Under the pieces are notes generated by a model. It was not told the origin of the DNA. It made no database searches and worked only from the letters and a program-made list of their open reading frames with translations. Below are positions 16,460 to 26,108 of a DNA stretch of 64,000 bases, piece by piece; the stretch's first letter is position 1, and the number at the start of each line of letters is the position of its first letter. Origin of the DNA: Altererythrobacter sp. TH136 (GTDB taxonomy: Bacteria; Pseudomonadota; Alphaproteobacteria; Sphingomonadales; Sphingomonadaceae); assembly GCF_007065885.1 (NCBI RefSeq), contig NZ_CP041409.1, positions 558,001-622,000 of the forward strand, read 5' to 3'. The position numbers and the translations under genes are program-made.

Positions 16460-17857
16460 CTACAGGACGTAGGCAAGCTCGAAATCACCCCACCGGCGGC
16501 CTTCGATCACCAGCGGCACATAGACGTTGCGGACCACTTCATAAGTCCGCCCGTCCCCCTCCTGGCGATAGACCGCCATCATGTAGGGATCGCTGCTCGC
16601 CTTGGCCTTGCGATCGATCGCGTCGAGGATGATCCGCCCGTTGCGGCAGAACTTCGTATCGTGCGCCAGATCGCCGGTCGGCGCGCGTGAGCGGTCGGTG
16701 ATGTGGGTCGGCAGGAACCCTTGCATGTCGGCCTGGCTGCACATCTTCACCGCCCCGCCTTCTGACACGACGCGGTCGTTCACCGGGCGCCAGTTGGCAT
16801 CGGCCCAGTCGCTGAGGGACGTGCGGAAGCGCTTCGGGTTGCTGCCCGGCACCTCGCGATAACCCTGGTCGAACAGCACTGCGGAGGTGAGCTTGCCTTC
16901 GCGCACGGCGGTCTCCGCCCGCTCGACGATCTCGCGCGCGAAGCCTTGCGCCTTGTCGACCATCGCGCTGTCGACGGGGGAGAGCCCCGCCTTGACGATC
17001 TCGTCGAACATCGCGCTGGCGGTCAGTTCAAGCTCTTCGATGCGATTGTGCGCGGCCGACAGCTTGCTCTCGTTTTCGATCGCGGCGCGGTCGAACGAAT
17101 CGAGCACCGTCTGCACGGCATGGACATGGTTGCTGATCGTGGCGGTCGCCCGCGTGATCTGGTCGTTCTGGCCGTCGACCTCAACGATGAGTTCGTTGAC
17201 GACGCGCATGGTGTGGTGGATCTGCCCGACCGAAGTCTTGGCGGTGCCGCTTTCCCTGGCCCCGCGCTCGATCTTGGCGATCACCTCGTCCGCTTCCTTG
17301 CCCAGCGTGTCGATCGTGCGGCCGATTTCCTCGGTCGCGCGGCGGGTGTCGTTGGCGAGGCTCTTCACCTCGCTCGCCACCACTGCAAAGGTGCGGCCCG
17401 CGTCGCCTGCGCGCATCGCCTCGATCGTGGCGTTGAGCGCGAGGATGTTCGTCGTTTCGGCGATCTGGTCGATCTCCTGCGCGCTGCGGCGCACCTGCGC
17501 CATCGCGGCGGCGAAGCCGGTGACGTGGACCGTCAGGGTTTCGACCAGTTCGAGCAGGCCGGTGATCTGATCGAGCGACGACTGGATCAGGCTGGAGCCC
17601 TCCCCCAACCGGTCGATCGCCCGTTCGGACAGCAGGCGCGCCTCGTCACTGGCCTGCGCGACCTTCATCTGATCGGTTTCCAGCCCGGCCACGGTTTCCT
17701 GCAGCGCGGCGTGTTCGGCGCGCAGTTTCTCCGACGAGACCATCACCGCATGGATGATTCCCGCCACATCGGTGCAACCCACCGTCACTTCGCCGCACGA
17801 GGCGGAAATGCGGTCGATGCCGCGCGCAGAGGTCACGTCGATTGCCTGGTGTTCCAT
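16460..17857 (-). CDS. Soluble methyl-accepting chemotaxis-type receptor
   Basis: 465 residues without a membrane segment or signal peptide. The signalling hairpin is unmistakable: IAETTNILALNATIEAMRAG followed by FAVVASEVKSLANDTRRAT (about residues 135-180), flanked by long coiled coil (to about 295). The order is inverted relative to most receptors: the hairpin is near the N-terminus and a C-terminal segment of about 165 residues, ending WGDFELAYVL, is probably the sensory domain (PAS or Cache-like, containing Cys residues). It is a cytoplasmic energy or redox-type sensor by architecture. It is transcribed against the PilZ gene with only nine bases between stops. No other chemotaxis genes are in the window. 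Confidence 0.88.
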   Translation of the reverse strand: MEHQAIDVTSARGIDRISASCGEVTVGCTDVAGIIHAVMVSSEKLRAEHAALQETVAGLETDQMKVAQASDEARLLSERAIDRLGEGSSLIQSSLDQITGLLELVETLTVHVTGFAAAMAQVRRSAQEIDQIAETTNILALNATIEAMRAGDAGRTFAVVASEVKSLANDTRRATEEIGRTIDTLGKEADEVIAKIERGARESGTAKTSVGQIHHTMRVVNELIVEVDGQNDQITRATATISNHVHAVQTVLDSFDRAAIENESKLSAAHNRIEELELTASAMFDEIVKAGLSPVDSAMVDKAQGFAREIVERAETAVREGKLTSAVLFDQGYREVPGSNPKRFRTSLSDWADANWRPVNDRVVSEGGAVKMCSQADMQGFLPTHITDRSRAPTGDLAHDTKFCRNGRIILDAIDRKAKASSDPYMMAVYRQEGDGRTYEVVRNVYVPLVIEGRRWGDFELAYVL

Positions 17858-17979
17858 GTTCGCCCGAGAGCCCCCGTTATTCGTTGCCGCGGGATTAAGC
17901 GCCGATGGTTAGCAACTCTTTAAGCAGCCCCTCAGCGCAGCGCTGGCGCGCCGCCTGAAGACGCGGTATGCCCCGGCCC

Positions 17980-19161
17980 ATGTTCTTCAATTTCGTCGAC
18001 GAGCTGCGCAGCGCCGGCATTCCGGCCAGCTTCAAGGAACACCTCACGCTTCTCGAAGCGCTGGACAAGGACGTGATCGAGCAGACGCCCGAGGCGTTCT
18101 ATTACCTCAGCCGCGCGACGTTCGTGAAGGACGAAGGGCTGATCGACCGGTTTGACCAGGTATTCCAGAAGGTCTTCAAGGGCATCCTGACCGATTACGG
18201 CCAGCAGCAGGTCGACATACCCGAAGACTGGCTGAAGGCGGTCGCCGAGAAGTTTCTCACCGCAGAGGAGATGGAGGCGATCAAGTCCCTCGGGTCGTGG
18301 GACGAGATCATGGAGACGCTGAAAAAGCGGCTCGAGGAACAGGAAAAGCGCCACCAGGGCGGCAACAAGTGGGTCGGCACCGGCGGCACCAGCCCGTTCG
18401 GCAATGGCGGCTACAATCCCGAAGGCGTGCGCATCGGCGGCGAAGGCAAGCACGGCAAGGCGCTGAAGGTGTGGGAGAAGCGCGAGTTCAAGAACCTCGA
18501 CAACACCCGCGAGCTCGGCACCCGCAACATCAAGATGGCGCTGCGCCGCCTGCGCCGGTTCGCCCGCGAAGGCGCGGCGGACGAACTCGATATCGACGCG
18601 ACGATCGAAGGCACCGCGAAACAGGGCTGGCTCGACATCCAGATGCGCGCCGAGCGGCGCAACGCGATCAAGCTGCTGCTGTTTCTCGACGTCGGCGGGT
18701 CGATGGATCCGTTCATCAAGCTGGTCGAGGAGCTGTTCAGCGCCGCGACCGCCGAATTCAAGAACCTGGAGTTCTTCTACTTTCACAACTGCCTGTACGA
18801 AGGCGTGTGGAAGGACAACCGCCGCCGCTGGGCCGAACGGACCAAGACTTGGGACATCCTCCACAAATACGGCCACGACTACAAGATCGTGTTCGTGGGC
18901 GACGCGGCGATGAGCCCGTACGAGATCACTCACCCCGGCGGCAGCGTGGAGCACATGAACGAGGAAGCCGGCGCAAGTTGGCTGCAGCGGGTCAATACCA
19001 CCTACCCCGCGACCGTGTGGCTCAACCCCGTGCCTGAGCAGCAGTGGGGCTATTCGCAGTCGACCAAGATCATCAAGCAGTTGCTGAACGACCGGATGTA
19101 CCCCCTGACCCTCGACGGGCTGGACGATGCCATGCGCGAGTTGAGCCGCAAACAGGGTTAA
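17980..19161 (+). CDS. VWA (CoxE-like) domain protein, MoxR partner
   Basis: About 393 residues from ATG 17980 (MFFNFVDELRSAGI, the usual family start); a second ATG at 17968 adds four residues. After an N-terminal helical part and a Gly-rich linker, the VWA domain begins at KLLLFLDVGGSMD. The MIDAS reads DxGGS instead of the classical DxSxS, as in many CoxE-like VWA proteins. Later segments such as YKIVFVGDAAMSPYEI and the RVNTTYPATVWLNP region are typical of the group. It presumably works with the MoxR ATPase at 15178-16026 in metal insertion or protein remodelling. The target complex is not in the window. Confidence 0.88.
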   Translation: MFFNFVDELRSAGIPASFKEHLTLLEALDKDVIEQTPEAFYYLSRATFVKDEGLIDRFDQVFQKVFKGILTDYGQQQVDIPEDWLKAVAEKFLTAEEMEAIKSLGSWDEIMETLKKRLEEQEKRHQGGNKWVGTGGTSPFGNGGYNPEGVRIGGEGKHGKALKVWEKREFKNLDNTRELGTRNIKMALRRLRRFAREGAADELDIDATIEGTAKQGWLDIQMRAERRNAIKLLLFLDVGGSMDPFIKLVEELFSAATAEFKNLEFFYFHNCLYEGVWKDNRRRWAERTKTWDILHKYGHDYKIVFVGDAAMSPYEITHPGGSVEHMNEEAGASWLQRVNTTYPATVWLNPVPEQQWGYSQSTKIIKQLLNDRMYPLTLDGLDDAMRELSRKQG

Positions 19162-19188
19162 GGTAAACCAGCGGCAGGAGCGTACCCC

Positions 19189-19566
19189 ATGCGAGTCATC
19201 CTGTTGCCCCTGCTCGCCGCAGCCGTGCCCGCTCTTGCAGCCGTGCCTGGGTCCGTGGCGCTACCGGCTCCAGTCGCCTCGCCCGACGCGATGATGCCGG
19301 CATACTCCCAGCCGCCGCAAGCATGGACCGACATCGACGAAGCTGTCGCCAGCCAGACCTGCGGCGACCGCATCGAGCAGGTTCGCGCGGCGGCGGGCCA
19401 GCCCCGGCTCGACAAGACACCTGCCGCTCCGCAGGAGGGTCTGCTGATCGCGGCAGTCGACAAGCGGATCGACGGCTGCGCGGTGATGCAGATGCACCGC
19501 GATGTGAACGACGTGCGGCCGTTGCCCGCTGCCAGCGGAAGCGCGAAGTTGCAGCCAGCCGAATAG
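19189..19566 (+). CDS. Small exported protein of unknown function
   Basis: 125 residues with a signal peptide (MRVILLPLLAAAVPALAAV). The mature part is short and has two cysteines (SQTCGDR and DGCAVMQM) that could form a disulfide. I do not recognise a domain. It starts 27 bases after the VWA gene on the same strand and probably shares its transcript, and it precedes the Amj-like gene by 51 bases. Confidence 0.7.
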   Translation: MRVILLPLLAAAVPALAAVPGSVALPAPVASPDAMMPAYSQPPQAWTDIDEAVASQTCGDRIEQVRAAAGQPRLDKTPAAPQEGLLIAAVDKRIDGCAVMQMHRDVNDVRPLPAASGSAKLQPAE

Positions 19567-19617
19567 GGCACGATTGGCGTAGCGCGGAACCTCGCCGCAG
19601 CTTAAGGGCCGCGCCCG

Positions 19618-20421
19618 ATGGACATCCAGCTTATCGTCATTTGCGTGCTGACCTTCGGGATCAACCTGATCGGCACGCTCGCCTACGCCGCGCGCATCGC
19701 GGGCGTGCGCACCCGCCGGATCGCCATGAGCTTTGCGCTCTTCAACGTGCTGGTGCTGGTCAGCCGCACCGCCAACGGCTTCCTCGGCCCGTTCCTCGCC
19801 AAGCGGATCGAGGGGCGTCTGCTGGAAGGGGGCGGTGGCGCGCTGGCGGGCGATTTCCGGCTGGTGCTGGCAAGCGCCTCCGTCGCGGTGTTCGTCGGCA
19901 TCCTGCTCGTGCCCACGGGCCAGCGGCTGTTCGCGCGCGCGATCGCGCACTTCCAGCGGCACCGTTCGACCGGCAAGCTGATCCTGCGTTCCGCCACCCC
20001 GTCGGGGCTCAGAACCGTGCGCGAGGAGGTATCGCTGCCGGGCCGCGCGCATCTCGGCGCGCTGCGCAAGCCGCTCGGCGTGTCGTGGACCGTGCTGGCG
20101 GGCAATGCATTGGCCCAGGCACTGCTGACGGTGGGCGTGGTCGCCTCGCTTTATGCCGGGTATCTCGCGCCGGAATTCCGCGTCACCGCCAGCCAGTTGT
20201 CGGCGGTGATCAACGGATTTGCCACCATCCTGCTGTTCGCGTTGATCGACCCCCAACTGTCGGTGATGACCGACGATGTCGTCGAAGGCCGGATCGACGA
20301 GCCGCTGTTTCGCCGCACGATCGTGTGGATCAGCTTCAGCCGTCTGTTCGGCACGCTGCTCGCGCAGGCGTTCTTCATTCCGTCAGCCGCTTTGGTCGCG
20401 TGGATCGCGGTCCACGCATAG
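19618..20421 (+). CDS. amj: Amj-family (YdaH) lipid II flippase
   Basis: 267 residues with about six hydrophobic segments. The N-terminal block, FGINLIGTLAYAARIAGVRT then SFALFNVLVLVSRTANGFLGP, is characteristic of the Amj/DUF2837 family. In Bacillus subtilis Amj is an alternative lipid II flippase that can replace MurJ. The start ATG at 19618 follows a 51-base gap. It converges on the NamZ-like gene with only 15 bases between stops, placing two peptidoglycan-related genes side by side. Flippase activity is inferred from the family. Confidence 0.8.
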   Translation: MDIQLIVICVLTFGINLIGTLAYAARIAGVRTRRIAMSFALFNVLVLVSRTANGFLGPFLAKRIEGRLLEGGGGALAGDFRLVLASASVAVFVGILLVPTGQRLFARAIAHFQRHRSTGKLILRSATPSGLRTVREEVSLPGRAHLGALRKPLGVSWTVLAGNALAQALLTVGVVASLYAGYLAPEFRVTASQLSAVINGFATILLFALIDPQLSVMTDDVVEGRIDEPLFRRTIVWISFSRLFGTLLAQAFFIPSAALVAWIAVHA

Positions 20422-20436
20422 CGCCGCGGCGGGGCG

Positions 20437-21636
20437 TCAGTAGAGCAGCAGATCGGCCACTTCCGCACGCCAGCGTTCCTCATCGGAACCGGCCTTGGTT
20501 TCCAGATCGAGCGGCTCGGCGCTTTCGTCGTCCACCCATTCGCGCAAGGCGGGCCCGCCGTTGATCACGTCGATCGCCAGGCGCTTGAATTCGTATTCGT
20601 AGGGGAAATCGCGCCACAGGTCGTAATCCGGCCGCAGCCGCCGGATCGCCTTGAACGCGAGCGCCTGCAGCCGCCACGGCCGGAAGGCGTGGTGATCGTA
20701 GAACCCCTGCTCTGCGTGGATCATCAGCCCGCTGTTGAGCTGCTTGGCGTGCTTGTGAAATGTCGGTTCGAAGAAGCACGGACGGATCGCGCAGCCGTCC
20801 AGCCAGCGGGGCGCAATCCGCCGCATTTCGCCGAGCACGTCCGTGCCGTCGAGATCGGGCGCGCCGAACAGCACTTCCAGCGGACGGGTCGTGCCGCGGC
20901 CTTCCGACAGGGTGGTCCCTTCGAGCATCACCGTGCCGGCGTATGCGCGCGCCATGTTGAGGCTGGCGGCGTTCGGGCTGGGGTTGATCCATACCCGGTC
21001 CTCCGGCCAGCCGAAGCCGGGACCCTCTTCCGGCAGCCATCGATCCATCCCGATCACGCGGTAATCGACGTCGAGCTTGAAGTGGCGGATGAACCAGTGG
21101 CCCATCTCCCCCATGGTCAGCCCGTGGCGCATCGGCATCGGCCCCGCGCCCACGAAGCTCTCCTGCCCCGGCAGCAACAGCGTACCCTCGATCGGGCGGC
21201 CGGCGGGATTGGGCCGGTCGAGCACCCACACCGTCTTGCCGGCCTTGCTCGCCGCCTGCAGCAAATAGAGCAGCGTCGTGACGAACGTGTAGATCCGGCA
21301 GCCGAGGTCCTGCAGGTCGAACAGGTACACATCCGCCGTGCTCATCATCTGCCCGGTGGGTTTGCGGACCTCACCATACAGGCTGAACACCGGAATGCCG
21401 TATGCCGGGTCCACCTCGTCGGCGGTCTCGACCATGTTGTCCTGCTTGTCCCCCTTCAGGCCATGCTGCGGCCCGAATGCGCTGGTGACGTTCACACCGG
21501 CGGCGATCAGCGCGTCGAGGCTGTGCGTCAGGTCCTGGGTCACCGAAGCTGGATGCGCCACCAGCGCGACGCGGCGGCCGTGCAGTTGCTGGAGAAGCTC
21601 CGGCTCGCTCAGCAGCCGGTCGATGCCGAATTTCAT
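20437..21636 (-). CDS. DUF1343 (NamZ-like exo-beta-N-acetylmuramidase family) protein
   Basis: 399 residues from ATG 21636. Signature segments include VALVAHPASVTQDLTHSLDAL, TSAFGPQHGLKGD, PVFSLYGEVRKPT, VYLFDLQDLGCRIYTF and VLDRPNPAGR, which define DUF1343. The characterised member NamZ removes terminal MurNAc from peptidoglycan fragments. No signal peptide is obvious, whereas many relatives are exported, so this one may act on recycled muropeptides in the cytoplasm or use another export route. The start overlaps the stop of the DOMON-like gene by four bases. Confidence 0.88.
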   Translation of the reverse strand: MKFGIDRLLSEPELLQQLHGRRVALVAHPASVTQDLTHSLDALIAAGVNVTSAFGPQHGLKGDKQDNMVETADEVDPAYGIPVFSLYGEVRKPTGQMMSTADVYLFDLQDLGCRIYTFVTTLLYLLQAASKAGKTVWVLDRPNPAGRPIEGTLLLPGQESFVGAGPMPMRHGLTMGEMGHWFIRHFKLDVDYRVIGMDRWLPEEGPGFGWPEDRVWINPSPNAASLNMARAYAGTVMLEGTTLSEGRGTTRPLEVLFGAPDLDGTDVLGEMRRIAPRWLDGCAIRPCFFEPTFHKHAKQLNSGLMIHAEQGFYDHHAFRPWRLQALAFKAIRRLRPDYDLWRDFPYEYEFKRLAIDVINGGPALREWVDDESAEPLDLETKAGSDEERWRAEVADLLLY

Positions 21637-22175
21637 GGCTGCGCAGGTGGCGTAAGCTCGGCGGTGAAGCAAGCGGGGTCATGGAAATCGGGCTTCGCCG
21701 CCGGGTGCGCGAGTGCCCAGAAGCTCTTCACCCCGCCCTGCTCCTCGATCACCGCCGCGAAGTTTGCCGCCGCTGGCAGCACGGGCAGGACATCGCGCGG
21801 GATCGCCGCATCGAAGATGGCGAAGCTGCTGCCCTGCCGCATCGTGCAGTCGGGTTCGCGCGATGCGCGCCGTTCGGCCATGCCGTCCCGGTAGCCTGAG
21901 AAATCATACGCCGCCCACCGCTCTGACGGCGAGAGGTTCAGCTCGACATAGGCATCGCAGCCAGCGGGGCGCAGGAACAGTTCGAAGCAGGTGGTCTGCC
22001 ACAACTCGTCCGCGCGGCCGCGCCCGGCGAAGGGCGGGATCACCAGCCCTTGCGCGCCCTCGACCCGCCAGCGCACGCGCAGCCAGTCGGCATCGAAGCC
22101 GATCACCCGCGCCTCGATGCCCGAGACCCGCGCCGGCGGATGCGCGGGATGCGCGCTCAGTTGATGCGTTTGCAT
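21633..22175 (-). CDS. DOMON-like domain protein
   Basis: 180 residues without a signal peptide. Segments WQTTCFELFLRPAG, YVELNLSPSERWAAYDFSGYR and the C-terminal SFWALAHPAAKPDFHDPACF are those of the DOMON-like (carbohydrate-binding-like) proteins commonly found in alphaproteobacteria next to DUF1343 genes. A sugar-binding role is plausible but unproven. It is translationally coupled to the NamZ-like gene (ATGA overlap), which suggests the two act on the same cell-wall sugar. It diverges from tyrS with 31 bases between starts. Confidence 0.75.
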   Translation of the reverse strand: MQTHQLSAHPAHPPARVSGIEARVIGFDADWLRVRWRVEGAQGLVIPPFAGRGRADELWQTTCFELFLRPAGCDAYVELNLSPSERWAAYDFSGYRDGMAERRASREPDCTMRQGSSFAIFDAAIPRDVLPVLPAAANFAAVIEEQGGVKSFWALAHPAAKPDFHDPACFTAELTPPAQP

Positions 22176-22206
22176 GTGTCGGCCCTCGTGCTAACCGCCC
22201 GCCGCG

Positions 22207-23412
22207 ATGAGCGACTACCAATCCGATCTGCTGCGCCTGCTCGAACAGCGGGGCTATGTCCACCAGATGACCGACGCCGCGGGGCTGGACGCCCTTGCCG
22301 CGCGCCAGATCGTGCCGGGCTATATCGGGTTCGACGCCACCGCGCCCAGCCTGCACATCGGCAGCCTGGTGCAGATCATGATGCTGCGCCGCCTGCAGCA
22401 GACCGGGCACAAGCCGATCGTCCTGATGGGCGGCGGCACCACCCGGATCGGCGACCCCACCGGGCGCGACGAAAGCCGCAAGATGCTGACCGATCAGGCG
22501 ATCGCGGACAACATCGCGGGCATCTTCACGGTGTTCGACAAGCTGCTGACGTTCGGCGACGGGCCGACCGACGCGGTGATGGTCGACAATCACGATTGGC
22601 TCGGCCAGCTCGGTTATATCGAGCTGCTGCAGGAAGTCGGCACGCACTTCACCGTCAACCGGATGCTGACGTTTGATTCGGTGCGGTTGCGGCTGGAGCG
22701 AGAGCAGCCGATGACGTTCCTCGAATTCAACTACATGATCCTGCAGGGGTATGACTTCCGCCATCTGTCTCGCGAGATGGGCGTGCGGCTGCAGATGGGC
22801 GGCAGTGACCAGTGGGGCAACATCGTCAACGGGGTGGAACTGGGCCGCCGGATGGACGGGGCGGAGCTGTTCGGCCTTACCACCCCGCTGCTGACCACCG
22901 CCGATGGCGCCAAGATGGGCAAGACCGCCGCGGGCGCGGTGTGGCTGAACGAGGCGCAGCTGCCGGCCTACGACTTCTGGCAGTTCTGGCGCAACGTGGA
23001 CGACCGCGACGTGGGCCGGTTCCTGAAGCTGTTTACCGACCTGCCGCTGGACGAGATCGCCCGGCTGGAAGGCCTTCAGGGAGCCGAGATCAACGCCGCC
23101 AAGGTCGTGCTCGCCAATGAGGTCACGCGCCTGGTGCGCGGCGACGAGGCCGCCCGCACTGCCGAGGCGACCGCATCGACGACCTTTGCCGGCGGCGCTG
23201 GCGAAGACTTGCCGACGCTGGCGCTGCAGCCGGACATGACCTTTGCCGCCGCGCTCACCGCGCTGGGCTTCACCGCGTCGAACGGCGAAGCCAAGCGCAA
23301 GGTGGCGGAAGGCGCTGTGAAGCTTGACGGGGAGCCGGTGACCGATCCTGCCGCCCCGGCACGGGCGGGACGCATCAGCCTGGGCAAGAAGCGCCACGGC
23401 GTGCTGACCTGA
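22207..23412 (+). CDS. tyrS: Tyrosyl-tRNA synthetase
   Basis: 401 residues, class Ic synthetase. The HIGH-equivalent is HIGS (50-53) within [16 protein letters not shown]; the KMSKS-equivalent is AKMGKT. The tyrosine-specific segment [26 protein letters not shown] is present, here with DFRHL where many bacteria have DFLYL. A C-terminal S4-like RNA-binding domain ends the protein ([19 protein letters not shown]). The short divergent region to the DOMON-like gene leaves little space for a leader, and I see no T-box. Confidence 0.96.
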   Translation: MSDYQSDLLRLLEQRGYVHQMTDAAGLDALAARQIVPGYIGFDATAPSLHIGSLVQIMMLRRLQQTGHKPIVLMGGGTTRIGDPTGRDESRKMLTDQAIADNIAGIFTVFDKLLTFGDGPTDAVMVDNHDWLGQLGYIELLQEVGTHFTVNRMLTFDSVRLRLEREQPMTFLEFNYMILQGYDFRHLSREMGVRLQMGGSDQWGNIVNGVELGRRMDGAELFGLTTPLLTTADGAKMGKTAAGAVWLNEAQLPAYDFWQFWRNVDDRDVGRFLKLFTDLPLDEIARLEGLQGAEINAAKVVLANEVTRLVRGDEAARTAEATASTTFAGGAGEDLPTLALQPDMTFAAALTALGFTASNGEAKRKVAEGAVKLDGEPVTDPAAPARAGRISLGKKRHGVLT

Positions 23413-23494
23413 AGCGTCGCGCCGCGGCTTAACCCAAAATCAGCGATTGGCCGCTATCCGAGCCGTTCCAGATCAACGGAAGGGCGGTGTCATA

Positions 23495-23833
23495 GTGTCT
23501 GTCGGAGCTCAGCTATCGGTCACCGACCTGCGCCGCGCCGCGCGGCATCCGGTCGATTTCCCGGTGATCGCGGAGCACCATGAGCGCGGCGACCTGAAGC
23601 TGCACATCGCCAACCTGTCGGCACACGGCTTCATGATCGACGACGCCAGCGGGATTGCCCGCGGCGACCGGGTGATCATCCGCCTGCCCGAGATCGGCCG
23701 GATCGAGGCCTACGTCATTTGGGTGCGCGAGGAGCGCGCGGGCTTCCAGTTCGAGCGGATCATCCGGCTGGACGATTTCATGCGCATCATCGAGGCGCTG
23801 CAGCCCAATCCCCGCCTGCGCCGCGCGCGCTGA
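23495..23833 (+). CDS. Small PilZ domain protein
   Basis: 112 residues from GTG 23495, chosen because a purine-rich GGAAGGG element lies just upstream and because the longer frame from TTG 23447 adds no family sequence. RRAAR gives the RxxxR motif and NLSAHG the NxSxxG motif for c-di-GMP binding. IRLPEIGRIEAYVIWVREERAGFQF is the usual PilZ beta-barrel. Second of three single-domain PilZ genes in the window; the neighbours tyrS and an MFS transporter give no hint of a target. Confidence 0.83.
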   Translation: MSVGAQLSVTDLRRAARHPVDFPVIAEHHERGDLKLHIANLSAHGFMIDDASGIARGDRVIIRLPEIGRIEAYVIWVREERAGFQFERIIRLDDFMRIIEALQPNPRLRRAR

Positions 23834-23897
23834 GCGCAAAGTTATGCCAACCGGCTGAATAGCAAAGGCTTGGTTGGCAAGCCGCCGGGCCACTGTC

Positions 23898-25157
23898 ATG
23901 GGCGTGGAGGTGAGCGTCGCCGCCCCCCACCCCCTCACCATTCCGGCATTCCGCGCGTATTTCGTGTCCCGCCTGTTCGCCACCGTCGCGATCAGCGCGC
24001 AGGCGATCATCATCGGCTGGCAAGTCTATGGCATCGCCCGCGAAACCCTGGACATCCGGGAGTCGGCCTTCCTGCTCGGCATGATCGGCCTGGTGCAGTT
24101 CGTGCCGCTGTTCCTGCTGACCCCGATGGTGGGCCTGTTCGCCGATACGTATGACCGGCGCTGGATCGTGCGCGGGACCAACGCGCTGCTGACGGTCAAC
24201 GCGGCCGCCTTGGGCTTCCAGACGTTTGCCGGCCAGCTGACCTTGCCGTTCCTGTTTGGCGCTGCCGCGATCATCGGCATCGCGCGGGCGTTTTCGGGCC
24301 CCGCATTCTCCGCGCTCGCCCCCAACCTGGTGCCGCGCGAAAGCCTGCCGACCGCCATCGCGGTCAGCTCCATCGCGTGGCAGGTGGGGATGATCGCCGG
24401 CCCGAGCATCGGCGGGGTGTTGTATGCGATCCATCCCGACATCGCCTATGCAGCGATTTCGGGGATGCTGTTCGCGGCACTGCTGGCGGTGTTCCTGATT
24501 CCCAAGGTCCCGCAGCCTCCGCTGCAAAAGGATCGCCGGCCGATCCACCGGGTGGTCGACGGGTTCCGCTATGTGCGCAACAACCGCCTGGTGTTGGCGA
24601 CGATCACGCTGGACCTGTTCGTGGTGCTGCTGGCGGGCGCGACCGCGCTGCTGCCGGTGTTCGCGCGCGACATCCTGCACGTCGGGGCCGACGGGTTCGG
24701 CATCCTCGCCGCAGGGATGGGCATCGGCGCCACCGCCGCTTCGGTGTGGTTCTCGGTGCGCCCGATGCGGACCAACGTCGGGGTCAAAATGCTCGGCGCG
24801 GTGCTGATCTTTGCCCTCTCCGTGCTGACGTTTGGCCTGTCGAAGTGGTTCTGGCTCAGTTTCGGCGCGCTGACCGTGGCGGGAGCGGCGGACATGGTGT
24901 CGGTCTACGTCCGCCAGTCGCTGATCCAGTTGCACACCCCTGACGAGATGCGCGGCCGTGTGGGAGCGGTATCGGCGCTCACGATCTCCGCTTCGAACGA
25001 ACTGGGAGAGGCGGAGAGCGGCATGCTCGCCGCGCTGATCGGCCCGGTCGGCGCGGTCGTGTTCGGCGGGGTGGCCGCGATCGGGATCACACTGGCGTGG
25101 TCGCGGTTGTTTCCAGAGTTGCGCCTTGCCAAGACCTTCGACCCGCCTGCACATTGA
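23898..25157 (+). CDS. Major facilitator superfamily transporter (MFS_3/EntS-like)
   Basis: About 419 residues with roughly 12 membrane helices. [18 protein letters not shown], the loop [17 protein letters not shown] and [22 protein letters not shown] are typical of the MFS_3 group that includes the enterobactin exporter EntS and macrolide exporters. The start is ambiguous: ATG 23898 lacks a good ribosome site, while TTG 23874 has AAAGG five bases upstream and adds eight residues. No siderophore genes are nearby, so the substrate is unknown. cysK follows after 28 bases. Confidence 0.87.
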   Translation: MGVEVSVAAPHPLTIPAFRAYFVSRLFATVAISAQAIIIGWQVYGIARETLDIRESAFLLGMIGLVQFVPLFLLTPMVGLFADTYDRRWIVRGTNALLTVNAAALGFQTFAGQLTLPFLFGAAAIIGIARAFSGPAFSALAPNLVPRESLPTAIAVSSIAWQVGMIAGPSIGGVLYAIHPDIAYAAISGMLFAALLAVFLIPKVPQPPLQKDRRPIHRVVDGFRYVRNNRLVLATITLDLFVVLLAGATALLPVFARDILHVGADGFGILAAGMGIGATAASVWFSVRPMRTNVGVKMLGAVLIFALSVLTFGLSKWFWLSFGALTVAGAADMVSVYVRQSLIQLHTPDEMRGRVGAVSALTISASNELGEAESGMLAALIGPVGAVVFGGVAAIGITLAWSRLFPELRLAKTFDPPAH

Positions 25158-25185
25158 CCACGGCAACGCCATCAGGAGTAACACG

Positions 25186-26106
25186 ATGAAAGCCGACAGC
25201 GTCCTTGCCGTAATCGGCAACACCCCGCACATTCGCCTCTCGCGCATGTTTCCCACTCACGACGTGTGGGTGAAGAGCGAACGCGGCAATCCGGGCGGCT
25301 CGATCAAGGACCGCATCGCGCTGGCGATGATCGAGGATGCCGAAGCATCCGGCGCGCTCAGCCCCGGGGGAACGATCATCGAGCCGACCAGCGGCAACAC
25401 CGGCATCGGCCTTGCCATGGTGGCCGCGGTGAAAGGCTACAAGCTGATCCTCGTGATGCCCGAAAGCATGAGCATCGAACGGCGGCGGCTGATGCTGGCC
25501 TATGGGGCGAAGTTCGATCTGACGCCAAAGGAAGGCGGCATGAAGGCAGCCATCGCACGCGCGCAGGAACTGACCGAGCAGACGCCGGGCGGGTGGATGG
25601 CGCAGCAGTTCGACAATCCGGCCAATATCGCGGTTCATGCGCGCACCACGGCGCAGGAAATCCTGGCCGATTTTCGCGATACGCCCATCGACGTGCTGAT
25701 CACCGGCGTCGGCACCGGCGGGCACCTGACGGCTTGTGCCGAAGTGCTCAAGCAGACCTGGAGCGGGCTGAAGGCGTTCGCGGTGGAGCCCACCCTGTCG
25801 CCGGTCATCAGCGGCGGCCAGCCGGGGCCCCACCCGATCCAGGGAATCGGCGCGGGCTTCATTCCGACAAACCTGCACACCCAGTCGATCGACGGCGCGA
25901 TCCAGGTTGACCCGGAAGACGCCCGCGAGATGGCCCGCCGCTGCGCGCGCGAGGAGGGCATCCTGGTCGGCATCTCGAGCGGCGCGACTCTGGCGGCCAT
26001 TGCCAGGAAGCTGCCTGAACTCGATCCCGGCGCTCGTGTGCTCGGGTTCAACTACGACACCGGAGAGCGCTATCTCTCGGTGCCGGACTTCCTGCCCGAA
26101 TCGTGA
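25186..26106 (+). CDS. cysK: Cysteine synthase A
   Basis: 306 residues. Forms cysteine from O-acetylserine and sulfide with PLP. K41 in NPGGSIKDR is the PLP lysine; [13 protein letters not shown] is the substrate-binding loop and [18 protein letters not shown] the phosphate-binding loop. The C-terminal [16 protein letters not shown] segment is normal for CysK. Start ATG 25186 follows a strong AGGAG. The stop region overlaps a possible GTG start of the next gene. No serine acetyltransferase gene is in the window. Confidence 0.95.
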   Translation: MKADSVLAVIGNTPHIRLSRMFPTHDVWVKSERGNPGGSIKDRIALAMIEDAEASGALSPGGTIIEPTSGNTGIGLAMVAAVKGYKLILVMPESMSIERRRLMLAYGAKFDLTPKEGGMKAAIARAQELTEQTPGGWMAQQFDNPANIAVHARTTAQEILADFRDTPIDVLITGVGTGGHLTACAEVLKQTWSGLKAFAVEPTLSPVISGGQPGPHPIQGIGAGFIPTNLHTQSIDGAIQVDPEDAREMARRCAREEGILVGISSGATLAAIARKLPELDPGARVLGFNYDTGERYLSVPDFLPES

Positions 26107-26108
26107 TC

